A stretch of DNA of 9,588 bases, taken from contig CAJAHC010000430.1 in assembly GCA_903939355.1 (NCBI GenBank), forward strand, positions 1-9,588, given 5' to 3'. Below are positions 1 to 6,308 of the stretch, one piece after another; the first letter of the stretch is position 1, and the number at the start of each line of letters is the position of its first letter. The position numbers and the translations under genes are program-made. This DNA is from an uncultured Methylococcaceae bacterium (GTDB lineage: Bacteria; Pseudomonadota; Gammaproteobacteria; Methylococcales; Methylomonadaceae). Below the pieces are notes generated by a model. It saw only the letters and a program-made list of their open reading frames with translations. It ran no database searches and had not been told where the DNA came from.

Positions 1-128
1 CCAGTAAGTAAACTTTCAATTCTTGACCAATTAATAAGTTCATGAACATCATCGAGATCTTTTAAGGCCTCATATTCAATCAGCATCACATCAACCAATG
101 TCGTTTGTTTTAAGTTTTTCCACGCCAT
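1..128 (-). CDS. IS5-family transposase, N-terminal fragment (cut by window edge)
   Basis: Reading from the ATG at 128-126 leftward gives 42 uninterrupted residues beginning MAWKNLKQTTL and containing LDDVHELINWSRIESLL. The spacing of an early MAWK..Q.(S/T)L segment, an acidic helix and an INW..IE motif matches the N-terminal DUF772-type domain of IS5-family DDE transposases, which helps in terminal-repeat recognition. An AGG lies about nine bases upstream of the start on the minus strand. The catalytic DDE residues would lie beyond the window, so it cannot be said whether the gene is intact. The family call comes from remembered family style and no search was run. Confidence 0.65.
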   Translation of the reverse strand, partial: MAWKNLKQTTLVDVMLIEYEALKDLDDVHELINWSRIESLLT

Positions 129-191
129 TTTAATTACCTAGTTCAGATGATTTTGTAGGATCTATTATCTCATTTTTATGATATTTTTACT

Positions 192-210
192 GGGCTCGTG
201 CAAAGGTCTC
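192..210. repeat. probable IS terminal inverted repeat
   Basis: The plus strand reads GGGCTCGTGCAAAGGTCTC. Its complement begins GAGACCTTTGCA, a common outer end for IS5-type elements. It sits 64 bases upstream of the transposase ATG, the expected place for the 5' terminus. The partner repeat is not in the window. Confidence 0.5.
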
Positions 211-304
211 AATTTGTTCATTTCTTACTTTAATGAGTGAATTTTGCGTTCGAATCTGACACAAAGGATTCGCGTAATGTCACTACTTATTACTTTAATA
301 GTTC

Positions 305-310
305 TATAAC
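305..310 (+). promoter_or_regulatory. weak -10-like box before arsS
   Basis: TATAAC lies 15 bases before the arsS ATG. No convincing -35 element is found at 16-18 bases upstream, and such a promoter would leave a leader of only about nine bases. No Shine-Dalgarno sequence is visible before this ATG (the preceding bases are AATAAAAGCC). The true promoter may lie farther upstream at 211-300, between the IS end and this box. A perfect inverted repeat CGAATC (251-256) / GATTCG (267-272) in that stretch could be an operator, but it does not match an ArsR site that I recognise. Confidence 0.2.
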
Positions 311-325
311 TAATAAATAAAAGCC

Positions 326-1291
326 ATGCGAGAAGTTTTGCCATATCTTGTGCCTACCGATTTTCCAGAGATTACTAGAAATACTCTGGAAATATTACAA
401 GTAAATTTAGGCTATTTATGTAATTTAAGTTGCACGCATTGCCATGTAAATGCAGGCCCAAAACGAACTGAACAAATGACCAGGGCTACTGTAGATTTGG
501 TTCTAGATTTTATAAGTAGAGAACAGATTCACGTAGTCGATTTAACCGGTGGCGCTCCGGAAATGAATCCCCATTTTAATTATCTGGTTATGCAAGCAAG
601 AGCTATGGGTGTAACGGTGATTGATCGTTGTAACTTGGTGATTCTTGAAGAAGCAGGATACGAAGAGATGGCTGGTTTTTTGGCGGAGAATAAAGTAGTC
701 ATTACGGCATCTTTACCTTGTTATCTCGAAGATAATGTCGATAAACAGCGTGGTAAAGGTACGTTTAGTGCCAGCATGGCCGCGTTAAAGAAATTGAATC
801 GTCTTGGTTATGGTCGGGTAGACACTGATTTGCAACTTAATCTGGTGTTTAATCCCCAAGGGATCAACCTTCCACCGGAACAAAATGCATTACAAAAAGC
901 CTATAAAGAACACTTGCAGACACATTATGGTATTGTATTTAATCAACTTTTTGCCATAACCAATCTTCCTGTTCAGCGATTTGGCAGCATGTTGCTAAGT
1001 AAAGGTTTATTTAATGACTATATGCAGTTATTAAAAGACAACTATCGCCCTGAGAATTTAGCGACTGTGATGTGTCGAAATACCTTAAGTGTTGATTGGC
1101 AGGGCTATGTTTACGATTGTGATTTTAACCAAATGTTACAATTGCCTCTGGGCGCAAATCCAAACAAAAAAATGCATCTAACTGACTTGATTAATTCTTC
1201 CTCCCTACTTGGAGCTCCCATCACTGTTCGTCAACATTGTTATGGCTGTACAGCCGGTCAGGGCAGTAGTTGTGGCGGAGCGTTAGCTTAA
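326..1291 (+). CDS. arsS: arsenosugar biosynthesis radical SAM protein ArsS
   Basis: This is a radical-SAM enzyme of the ArsS/DUF3641 family. Family members transfer the 5'-deoxyadenosyl group of S-adenosylmethionine to trivalent dimethylarsenic, the first arsenosugar-specific step. The 321-residue protein shows the Fe-S cluster motif Cys32-x3-Cys36-x2-Cys39 (CNLSCTHC) after the family's LQVNLGYLCN lead-in. A glycine-rich SAM-binding stretch TGGAPEMNPH follows at 74-83. The C-terminal family domain has Cys250, Cys265 (YDCDFNQM) and a terminal cluster Cys305, Cys308, Cys316 (GSSCGG), probably for auxiliary metal or substrate binding. The ATG at 326 is the first available start, because an in-frame TAA lies at 314-316. 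The arsM gene follows after 33 bases, which strongly supports the call. All key cysteines are present, so the gene looks functional. Confidence 0.93.
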   Translation: MREVLPYLVPTDFPEITRNTLEILQVNLGYLCNLSCTHCHVNAGPKRTEQMTRATVDLVLDFISREQIHVVDLTGGAPEMNPHFNYLVMQARAMGVTVIDRCNLVILEEAGYEEMAGFLAENKVVITASLPCYLEDNVDKQRGKGTFSASMAALKKLNRLGYGRVDTDLQLNLVFNPQGINLPPEQNALQKAYKEHLQTHYGIVFNQLFAITNLPVQRFGSMLLSKGLFNDYMQLLKDNYRPENLATVMCRNTLSVDWQGYVYDCDFNQMLQLPLGANPNKKMHLTDLINSSSLLGAPITVRQHCYGCTAGQGSSCGGALA

Positions 1292-1324
1292 CTTCCCTTT
1301 AACATTAAGCAAAAAGGAATCAAA

Positions 1325-2443
1325 ATGACTGTAGAAACAGGTGTTTTAGAACGTTACTCGGCAGGTGCCGAGTCTATACAGGCTGATTTGTGTTGTCCGG
1401 TAGATTATGATCAAGAATTGTTAACCCTGTTGCCCCAAGAAATAATTGATAAAGACTATGGCTGTGGCGATCCCTCTCGTTATGTCAAAAAAGGGGATGT
1501 TGTATTGGATTTAGGCTCCGGTTCCGGCAAAATCTGTTATATGGCTGCGCAATTAGTCGGTGATAAAGGTAAAGTAATTGGTGTTGACATGAACGATGAC
1601 ATGTTGGCACTGGCCAGGAAATATCAACAGGAAATGGCTGAGAAACTGGGTTCAAACCGAGTTGAGTTTGTTAAGGGACAAATTCAGGACTTGGCTTTGG
1701 ATTTGGCAGCCATGAATGCCCATTTGGCAGAATATCCAATCCATAAGGCTGAAGATATTATCATTTTACGTGCTTGGCAGGAAAACCAACGTAAAAACGC
1801 CCCCCTAATTGCCGATAACTCGGTTGATCTGGTTGTTTCCAATTGTGTTCTTAATTTGGTTCATGATAGTGATAAGGAGCAACTGATACAGGAAATATTC
1901 CGAGTTGTTAAACCGGGTGGTCGTGTTGCTATTTCTGATATTGTCAGTGATGAAACAGTACCTGGACATTTAAAACAGAATCAAGCTTTATGGAGTGGCT
2001 GCATTTCCGGCGCTTTACAAGAACATGATTTTTTAGAAGCCTTTATTAAAGCTGGCTTTATTGCAGTCAGTTACGATAAATGGGAAAACCAACCTTGGCA
2101 GGTGGTTGAAGAGCTTGAATTTCGCTCAGTGACTATTACAGCAGTAAAACCACAAAATGAAGCCTGTATAGATAAGGGTCATGCTGTAATTTATCGCGGT
2201 CCTTATTCTGAAGTTTATGACGATGAAGGTCATGTTTATTTAAGAGGTCAGCGCATGGCTGTTTGTGAGCGTAATTATAAATTACTCACCAGCGAGACTT
2301 ATAATAACGATTTTATCGGTATAGCACCTGCTGAAGTTAGAGCGGGTAAACCTTGGAATTGTGCGGCCGGAACACTGCGCGCAGTGGCCGACACTAAAGG
2401 CGGACAGCATGAGGATAGGTCTAATACCGGTGGATGTTGTTAG
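1325..2443 (+). CDS. arsM: arsenite S-adenosylmethyltransferase ArsM, with Cys-rich C-terminal extension
   Basis: This cytoplasmic methyltransferase uses S-adenosylmethionine to methylate trivalent arsenic stepwise; the dimethylated product is the substrate of ArsS. The 372-residue protein has the class I SAM-binding motif LDLGSGSG (61-68) and acidic loop GVDMN (86-90). Three cysteines sit where ArsM enzymes bind arsenic: Cys47 (YGCG), Cys174 (SNCVLNL) and Cys226 (SGCISGA). A CysCys pair at 23-24 precedes them. The methyltransferase core ends near residue 275. A further stretch of about 95 residues has Cys281, Cys314 (MAVCERNYKLL) and Cys346, and ends GGCC at 369-372. The start is supported by AAGGA at 1314-1318, six bases before the ATG. 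It lies 33 bases after arsS, so the two are probably co-transcribed. No ArsR repressor gene is in the window. Confidence 0.92.
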   Translation: MTVETGVLERYSAGAESIQADLCCPVDYDQELLTLLPQEIIDKDYGCGDPSRYVKKGDVVLDLGSGSGKICYMAAQLVGDKGKVIGVDMNDDMLALARKYQQEMAEKLGSNRVEFVKGQIQDLALDLAAMNAHLAEYPIHKAEDIIILRAWQENQRKNAPLIADNSVDLVVSNCVLNLVHDSDKEQLIQEIFRVVKPGGRVAISDIVSDETVPGHLKQNQALWSGCISGALQEHDFLEAFIKAGFIAVSYDKWENQPWQVVEELEFRSVTITAVKPQNEACIDKGHAVIYRGPYSEVYDDEGHVYLRGQRMAVCERNYKLLTSETYNNDFIGIAPAEVRAGKPWNCAAGTLRAVADTKGGQHEDRSNTGGCC

Positions 2444-2461
2444 TTACACAGGTTACGGAGT

Positions 2462-2502
2462 CCAATTTGATCAGTGAATAATTGGTATTTCCTATTGGAA
2501 AT
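2462..2502. terminator. possible weak hairpins between converging genes
   Basis: The 131 bases between the arsM stop and the end of the converging transporter gene hold two small inverted repeats: CCAATT (2462-2467) / AATTGG (2480-2485), and ATTTCC (2487-2492) / GGAAAT (2497-2502) with loop TATT. Neither is GC-rich or followed by a clear T-run, so a role in transcription ending is inferred mainly from position. Confidence 0.25.
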
Positions 2503-2574
2503 CTTATACGTTTAGTGGTCATTAGTTAAATTTTATAGAGATTAGCCAATGGGTTATAAAATAAATCGATACTA

Positions 2575-3831
2575 TCATTCTTGGTTAGGCGGCTCTTTTA
2601 CCCAGAATACTAAAGTTAGTAATGATATGCTGGCCGCAGTAACTACCCAATAGGCAGGTGCGATTGGATTGCCTGTGTAATTAATTAACCATGCAGCAAT
2701 CAGTGGACTAGTGCCACCGAAAAGCCCTATAGAAGCATTATAGGCAAAGGCTAAGCCAGTACATCTGACAGCCACAGGCATCAACTCTACATTGAGAGCT
2801 ACAATTCCACCACCCACCATTCCAACCATAACGGCAAATAAAATTTCACCAATGAGAATATGATATTCATTGCTGGAGTGAATTAACTCAAACAGCGGAA
2901 TTGCCATAATTGTTAGAAGAGTTGTCGATATGAGCAATAAATTTTTTCGACCATAACGATCAGACAACCAAGCTGATAATGGCATTACAAGGAGTAAAAC
3001 CAGCATCGCCAAGGTATTTAACTCGAGCGCAATACTTTCAGAAAGTTTGTCAATGTTACGGATATAACTCACTGCATAAACAAACGTAGTATAAAACGCC
3101 ACGCCATGACCGATATTAAGCAATGCTACACGTAAGACATCCCGGCGGTAACGAGTAAAAATATCGGTAACGGGACTAGCTGTCAGTACAACAGGCATTT
3201 CTACCTGCATATGACTACGAATCCACCATCCTGTTAACGCGACAAAGCCACCAATTGCAAAAGGTAGCCGCCATCCCCAATTCAGAAGCTGCGTGTCTTC
3301 TAACAAAGATGAAACCAATAGTCCAACACCCGAACCAAGTAATATACCAGCTGAAGCGCCCCAAGCGCCCCAGACAGCTGTAAAGGCTCTTCTGTTTTTG
3401 GGAGCATTTTCTGCCAGAAAAATTACTGAGCTTGTGTATTCGCCGCCCACTGAAAGCCCTTGCAACATCCTTAATGCGATTAACAGAATGGGAGCTAGAA
3501 CTCCGATGGTTTCATAAGTGGGCATAAAAGCCATTAAAATGGTAGGTACGGCCATGGCCATCACGGACAGTGTCATTGCTTTCTGACGCCCGACCAGATC
3601 ACCAATTCTCCCAAATACTAATCCACCGATAGGTCTCATTAAAAAACCGGCGGCAAAAGCCCCAAAGGAAGCGATCAGGGAGACGGCAGGGTCCGTCATG
3701 GGAAAAAATAATCTGGCAATAATCGTTGCAAAGTAACCATAGACGGCAAAGTCATACCACTCCATCATGTTACCGACAAGACCAATGATAATGATCTTAA
3801 ATAAAGAGGGTGGGGTTGTTTTATTGGACAT
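2575..3831 (-). CDS. MFS transporter, metabolite:H+ symporter (MHS) family
   Basis: This is a 418-residue inner-membrane transporter with about twelve hydrophobic segments, the normal length for MHS-type permeases such as ProP, KgtP and ShiA. These families import small organic acids, amino acids, osmolytes or shikimate with protons. Diagnostic features are NMMEWYDF at 21-28 in the first helix, the loop 2-3 motif GRIGDLVGRQKAM (74-86), the MHS hallmark RMLQGLSVGGEY (121-132), and a second copy of the loop motif, WLSDRYGRKN (288-297), in the C-terminal half. A weak GGAAA lies upstream of the ATG. The substrate cannot be read from sequence. It converges on arsM rather than sharing its operon, so involvement in arsenic transport is only a guess. 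It lacks the long C-terminal coiled coil of ProP. Confidence 0.88.
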   Translation of the reverse strand: MSNKTTPPSLFKIIIIGLVGNMMEWYDFAVYGYFATIIARLFFPMTDPAVSLIASFGAFAAGFLMRPIGGLVFGRIGDLVGRQKAMTLSVMAMAVPTILMAFMPTYETIGVLAPILLIALRMLQGLSVGGEYTSSVIFLAENAPKNRRAFTAVWGAWGASAGILLGSGVGLLVSSLLEDTQLLNWGWRLPFAIGGFVALTGWWIRSHMQVEMPVVLTASPVTDIFTRYRRDVLRVALLNIGHGVAFYTTFVYAVSYIRNIDKLSESIALELNTLAMLVLLLVMPLSAWLSDRYGRKNLLLISTTLLTIMAIPLFELIHSSNEYHILIGEILFAVMVGMVGGGIVALNVELMPVAVRCTGLAFAYNASIGLFGGTSPLIAAWLINYTGNPIAPAYWVVTAASISLLTLVFWVKEPPNQE

Positions 3832-4120
3832 TAAGTATTTCCGATTTTATATTATTTCTATTTTGTCATTATAAATTAAATAGCTGAATGAGGTTTTAAT
3901 ACTGAGATGCTTCGATGGGTCTTGTAGATGCGTTGGAATAAATTCAAGAGTGTGCTGGTGGTGCATAGAACTATCACGATAAAGGGATTTGCCCCAAATG
4001 GCACTTACTTAAGCAATTAAAGAATTAAAAAGAAAAAGCCGGCATGGTGGTAAGCTTAAATCACCAAACCACTACAACGTTTACACTAAAATACAAAGGA
4101 TATAACCTAAGAGATATGCA
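3832..4120. other. 289-base intergenic region with no confident gene
   Basis: This spacer separates divergently transcribed genes, so it should hold promoters for both. A TTTACA at 4080-4085 and TATAAC at 4101-4106 before the redoxin gene are only 15 bases apart and would leave the transcript without its ribosome binding site, so they are not called. Short open frames at 3928-4020 and 4021-4107 (plus) look like chance or gene debris. Confidence 0.4.
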
Positions 4121-5353
4121 ATGAAAATAATCATCAAGTCATTTGTTGTCGGTTTTTTGGTTTTTTGTGTGCTTACCTTTCATTCAAGCGTCTTTGCAGA
4201 ACAAAACAGTTTTCTTGAAAATAACAAGCAAGCATCAGTTATCTCATCAGTAGATATTGATGTATTTGTTCGTGAAGGTTGTCCCCATTGCGCTAAAGCG
4301 GAGCAGTTTTTACAGACCCTTCAACATGATCAACCCACGCTTAAAATAGCCATACATGATGTAGTTAAAGAGGCTAGGGCGCTGGAGCAATTACAACAGT
4401 TGTTTAAAAAACAAGCCTTGGGCGCTGTGAGAGTGCCTGCCTTTTATATCGCGGGGCAATTGCTGGTCGGTTATTCCGATGAGATAACGACGGGTTATCT
4501 TATTCGCAATGCCTTGCTGCAAGGGCAAGCGCAAAAAAAACAGAAGACCTCCGGTAGTTGTGAGGCCAAAGAATCATTATCCTGCGAGTCGGGTGCGGGC
4601 GCTTTGACTGAACCGTCCTCTGTTTTTTTTCTGGATTTCTTCGGTTACAAACTGTCATTAGAAGAATTGGGATTGCCGTTGTTTACCTTAGCAATGGGTT
4701 TATTGGATGGTTTTAATCCTTGTTCGATGTGGGTGTTAATACTCATGATATCTTTACTGGCACCCATGAAAAACAGATGGCGGATGTTTGCGGTTGCAGG
4801 TACTTTTATTGCTGTTGAAGGCTTGGCTTATTTTATATTTATGGCGGCTTGGCTTAATTTGTTTTTATACATTGGCTTATCTCGTCTTTCAGAAATCATT
4901 ATTGCTGGCATTGCTCTTTTGGTTGGTTTACTTAACCTTAAGGATTTTTGGTTTTATGGTCGTGGTGTTTCATTGTCGATTCCCGATGCCGCAAAGCCAG
5001 ATATTTATGCCAGAATGCGGGCTATTTTACAGGCACAAAATATGACGGGTGCCTTGCTGGGGGCTGTAACGTTGGCGGTTTTAGTGCAGATGGTTGAGTT
5101 TATGTGTACCTCCGGTTTTCCTGCGTTATACACCAAGATTTTAATGCTCAAGCAGTTAAGTCACACCAGTTATTACAGTTATTTGCTACTTTATAATGTG
5201 GCTTATCTGTTTGATGATTTTATTATTTTAGCCATAGGCATTATTACGTTAAGTCAGCGCCGTTTACAGGAAAAAGAGGGGCGTTGGCTAAAGTTAATTA
5301 GTGGCTTGGTCATGCTGGGATTGGCAGTTTATTTATACCTTGCACGGATTTAA
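4121..5353 (+). CDS. periplasmic glutaredoxin-like domain fused to a CcdA/DsbD-like membrane domain
   Basis: The 410-residue protein starts with a signal peptide (charged MKIIIK, a hydrophobic run, probable cleavage after SSVFA at residue 26). A glutaredoxin/thioredoxin-fold domain follows at about 44-135, with redox motif Cys54-Pro-His-Cys57 and a probable cis-proline at VRVPAF (Pro106). A linker at 136-165 carries Cys147 and Cys155. The rest (about 183-408) has six hydrophobic segments. Cys201 (GFNPCSMW) lies in the first and Cys329 (FMCTSGFPA) at the end of the fourth, as for the paired membrane cysteines of CcdA and DsbD. By analogy it moves electrons from cytoplasmic thioredoxin through the membrane pair to the CPHC domain in the periplasm, serving disulfide reduction, cytochrome c maturation or metal handling. 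The target is unknown. AAGAGA at 4109-4114 is the likely ribosome binding site. Confidence 0.85.
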   Translation: MKIIIKSFVVGFLVFCVLTFHSSVFAEQNSFLENNKQASVISSVDIDVFVREGCPHCAKAEQFLQTLQHDQPTLKIAIHDVVKEARALEQLQQLFKKQALGAVRVPAFYIAGQLLVGYSDEITTGYLIRNALLQGQAQKKQKTSGSCEAKESLSCESGAGALTEPSSVFFLDFFGYKLSLEELGLPLFTLAMGLLDGFNPCSMWVLILMISLLAPMKNRWRMFAVAGTFIAVEGLAYFIFMAAWLNLFLYIGLSRLSEIIIAGIALLVGLLNLKDFWFYGRGVSLSIPDAAKPDIYARMRAILQAQNMTGALLGAVTLAVLVQMVEFMCTSGFPALYTKILMLKQLSHTSYYSYLLLYNVAYLFDDFIILAIGIITLSQRRLQEKEGRWLKLISGLVMLGLAVYLYLARI

Positions 5354-5455
5354 GTTACATAAGTTTTTAACGAGCTCTTTCGCACCATAAGCAGGAGAGA
5401 TATCTTTTTTTGTCGAACAAAACTATAGCATCCAAAAAGGTCGTCTGCTTACCAT

Positions 5456-5635
5456 TTACTCCCATTCCTCTTCTTTTTTAGCTATTTTATGTTGGTCATA
5501 GTTATCATTAAGTGCTTGTATTTTATGTAAAAATTTAATAATAAATCCCTTTTCAAGTTCAATTAATTTTTCAGGTTTTATGCCTTGATAGTCAAAGTGA
5601 GATTTACAAAATCCACTGGTTACGTTTTCCAGCAC
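5456..5635 (-). CDS. small unrecognised ORF, 59 residues, possible gene remnant
   Basis: From a GTG at 5635-5633 to a TAA at 5458-5456 the minus strand encodes 59 residues. The product is charged and helix-like, with GIKPEKLIELEKGF, then KIQALNDNYDQHKIAKKE, ending EEEWE. I do not recognise the family. AAAGGG lies eight bases before the GTG, which supports translation. An ATG at 5639-5637 in another frame, with the same ribosome binding site, stops after 11 codons, so a frameshift in an older gene is also possible. It lies downstream of and opposite to the redoxin-CcdA gene. The composition (many Lys, Glu, Ile) looks protein-like rather than random, but the length is short enough for chance. 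Confidence 0.35.
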   Translation of the reverse strand: MLENVTSGFCKSHFDYQGIKPEKLIELEKGFIIKFLHKIQALNDNYDQHKIAKKEEEWE

Positions 5636-5685
5636 TCATAGCGCCCTTTAAGCCCCCATTCACTTAATTTTCACTATCAGTCCTA

Positions 5686-5787
5686 GATTAAGCCAATACA
5701 CGAAGAGTTTGTGCACTTAATCCTCGGGTGTTTTTGTCCACGCCCACTTCCCGATATACGGCAGCTGAGAAGTTTTTCCGCTCAGCT
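5686..5787. repeat. two neighbouring inverted repeats before the Sel1 fragment
   Basis: GATTAAG (5686-5692) pairs exactly with CTTAATC (5716-5722), and a smaller CAC/GTG pair lies inside the loop. Then AGCTGAG (5763-5769) pairs exactly with CTCAGCT (5781-5787) across an 11-base loop. The second stem ends one base before Sel1-like coding sequence appears. The stretch 5640-5788 otherwise shows no gene. It could be a small inserted or rearranged element that cut the Sel1 gene, or simply structured spacer. Confidence 0.4.
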
Positions 5788-5788
5788 C

Positions 5789-5983
5789 GATATCACGTAT
5801 GTAAATGGTCAAGGAGGTGTTGAAAAAGATTACATATTTGCTTATAAATGGGCAAATATGGCTGCCATGAATGGTAATGAAGAAGCCTGCATGTTAACTG
5901 AATTACTTATGCATTATATGACCCGTCAGGAAATTGAGAGCTCAAGAAAGTTAACTTTGCAATCCAGAAGTAATAAATTATAA
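5789..5983 (+). pseudogene. Sel1-like repeat protein, C-terminal fragment
   Basis: The frame entering at 5789 reads YVNGQGGVEKDYIFAYKW, ANMAAMNGNEEA, then MTRQEIESSRKL before a TAA. That is the pattern of the last Sel1 repeat of TPR-like Sel1 proteins (NGQGV.KDY..AYKW.NLAA.NG...A) followed by the common tail M(T/S)..QI..A. Sel1 repeats form helical pairs that bind other proteins, often in the periplasm. Only one repeat remains. The same frame opens at a GTG at 5711, but its first 26 residues (Pro/Arg/Cys-rich) do not resemble a Sel1 repeat, a signal peptide or any known N-terminus. The repeat also has an extra glycine (QGGV for QGV). I read it as a decayed gene whose 5' part was lost or replaced. 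Confidence 0.6.
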
Positions 5984-6085
5984 AGATCTTTTTTATTATG
6001 GACATCTCAATTAGCGTTGCTAAACAATCACACGATTTTGGAACTATTTTTAGACTAAATAGACAAAGCTAAAAACAAATAACGC

Positions 6086-6091
6086 TATAAT
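6086..6091 (+). promoter_or_regulatory. candidate -10 box for the small metal-binding ORF
   Basis: A perfect TATAAT lies 37 bases before the ATG at 6129, leaving a leader of about 30 bases with a ribosome binding site. The best -35-like match, TAGACA at 6060-6065, is 20 bases away, which is longer than the preferred 16-18. The promoter call therefore rests on the -10 element alone. Confidence 0.35.
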
Positions 6092-6128
6092 AAATAGAAA
6101 ATGCATTTGCGAGAAATAGGTAAGTTAA

Positions 6129-6308
6129 ATGAAGCTTTTTGACTATTGTGGGCTAGAAGCTAAGATATCTGGATTTGAGATGGATCATAAAGAGGGCAAA
6201 AAGATTTTTTGTTGTGAAGGATGTAAGGCTATTTACAAACTTTTTGGTGCTATGCTGGATGTAAAAAATAAAAAACCTGCGCTGAAAATATTGGAAACGG
6301 AGCGATAG
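6129..6308 (+). CDS. 59-residue stand-alone metal-binding domain (P-type ATPase N-terminal type)
   Basis: The 59-residue product contains YCGLEAKISGF (6-16) and KKIFCCEGCKAIYKLFG (24-40). This pairing of a CGL segment with FCCEGC and a following Y..L helix matches the small Cys-rich metal-binding domain found at the N-terminus of FixI/CcoI-like copper-transporting P-type ATPases (PF12156 type). Cys7, Cys28, Cys29 and Cys32 are present. Those ATPases normally have CxxCGL, and here the first Cys of that pair is missing (Phe4 lies at the position). AGG at 6118-6120, eight bases upstream, is a fair ribosome binding site, and a perfect TATAAT lies at 6086. No ATPase gene follows. It is either a true microprotein that binds or passes on metal, or the front remnant of a lost transporter gene. 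After about residue 45 the sequence (KNKKPALKILETER) shows no recognisable domain. Confidence 0.6.
   Translation: MKLFDYCGLEAKISGFEMDHKEGKKIFCCEGCKAIYKLFGAMLDVKNKKPALKILETER

Larger units (their letters stand above)
1..210 (-). mobile_element. IS5-family insertion sequence, 5' end only
   Basis: This is the transposase-start end of an insertion sequence that continues past the left edge of the window. It holds the start of a minus-strand transposase gene, then about 60 non-coding bases, then a probable terminal inverted repeat at 192-210. Read outward-in, the repeat is GAGACCTTTGCACGAGCCC, which resembles the ends of many IS5-type elements with GAGACCTTTGCA termini. The opposite end lies outside the window, so neither the inverted repeat nor a target duplication can be confirmed. 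The boundary at 210 is inferred from the terminal motif. Confidence 0.6.

Noticed and set aside
248..275. TTCGAATC resembling a tRNA T-loop, plus a CGAATC/GATTCG inverted repeat
   Set aside because: The flanking bases cannot form a T-stem or acceptor stem, so it is not a tRNA. As an operator it matches no known site.
3293..3517. 74-codon plus-strand frame inside the MFS transporter gene
   Set aside because: It is antisense to conserved transporter helices, and its Pro/Ala-rich product matches nothing.
4080..4106. TTTACA and TATAAC as a promoter for the redoxin-CcdA gene
   Set aside because: The spacing is only 15 bases, and the implied transcript start would fall at or after the ribosome binding site.
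3928..4107. Short frames and an ECAGGA-like segment suggesting an IS110 transposase remnant
   Set aside because: Only about six residues resemble the family, stops interrupt every frame, and no IS end is visible, so chance is as likely.
5976..5996. AAAGATCTTT followed by T-rich sequence as a terminator after the Sel1 fragment
   Set aside because: It is a loopless palindrome that cannot form a stable terminator hairpin.
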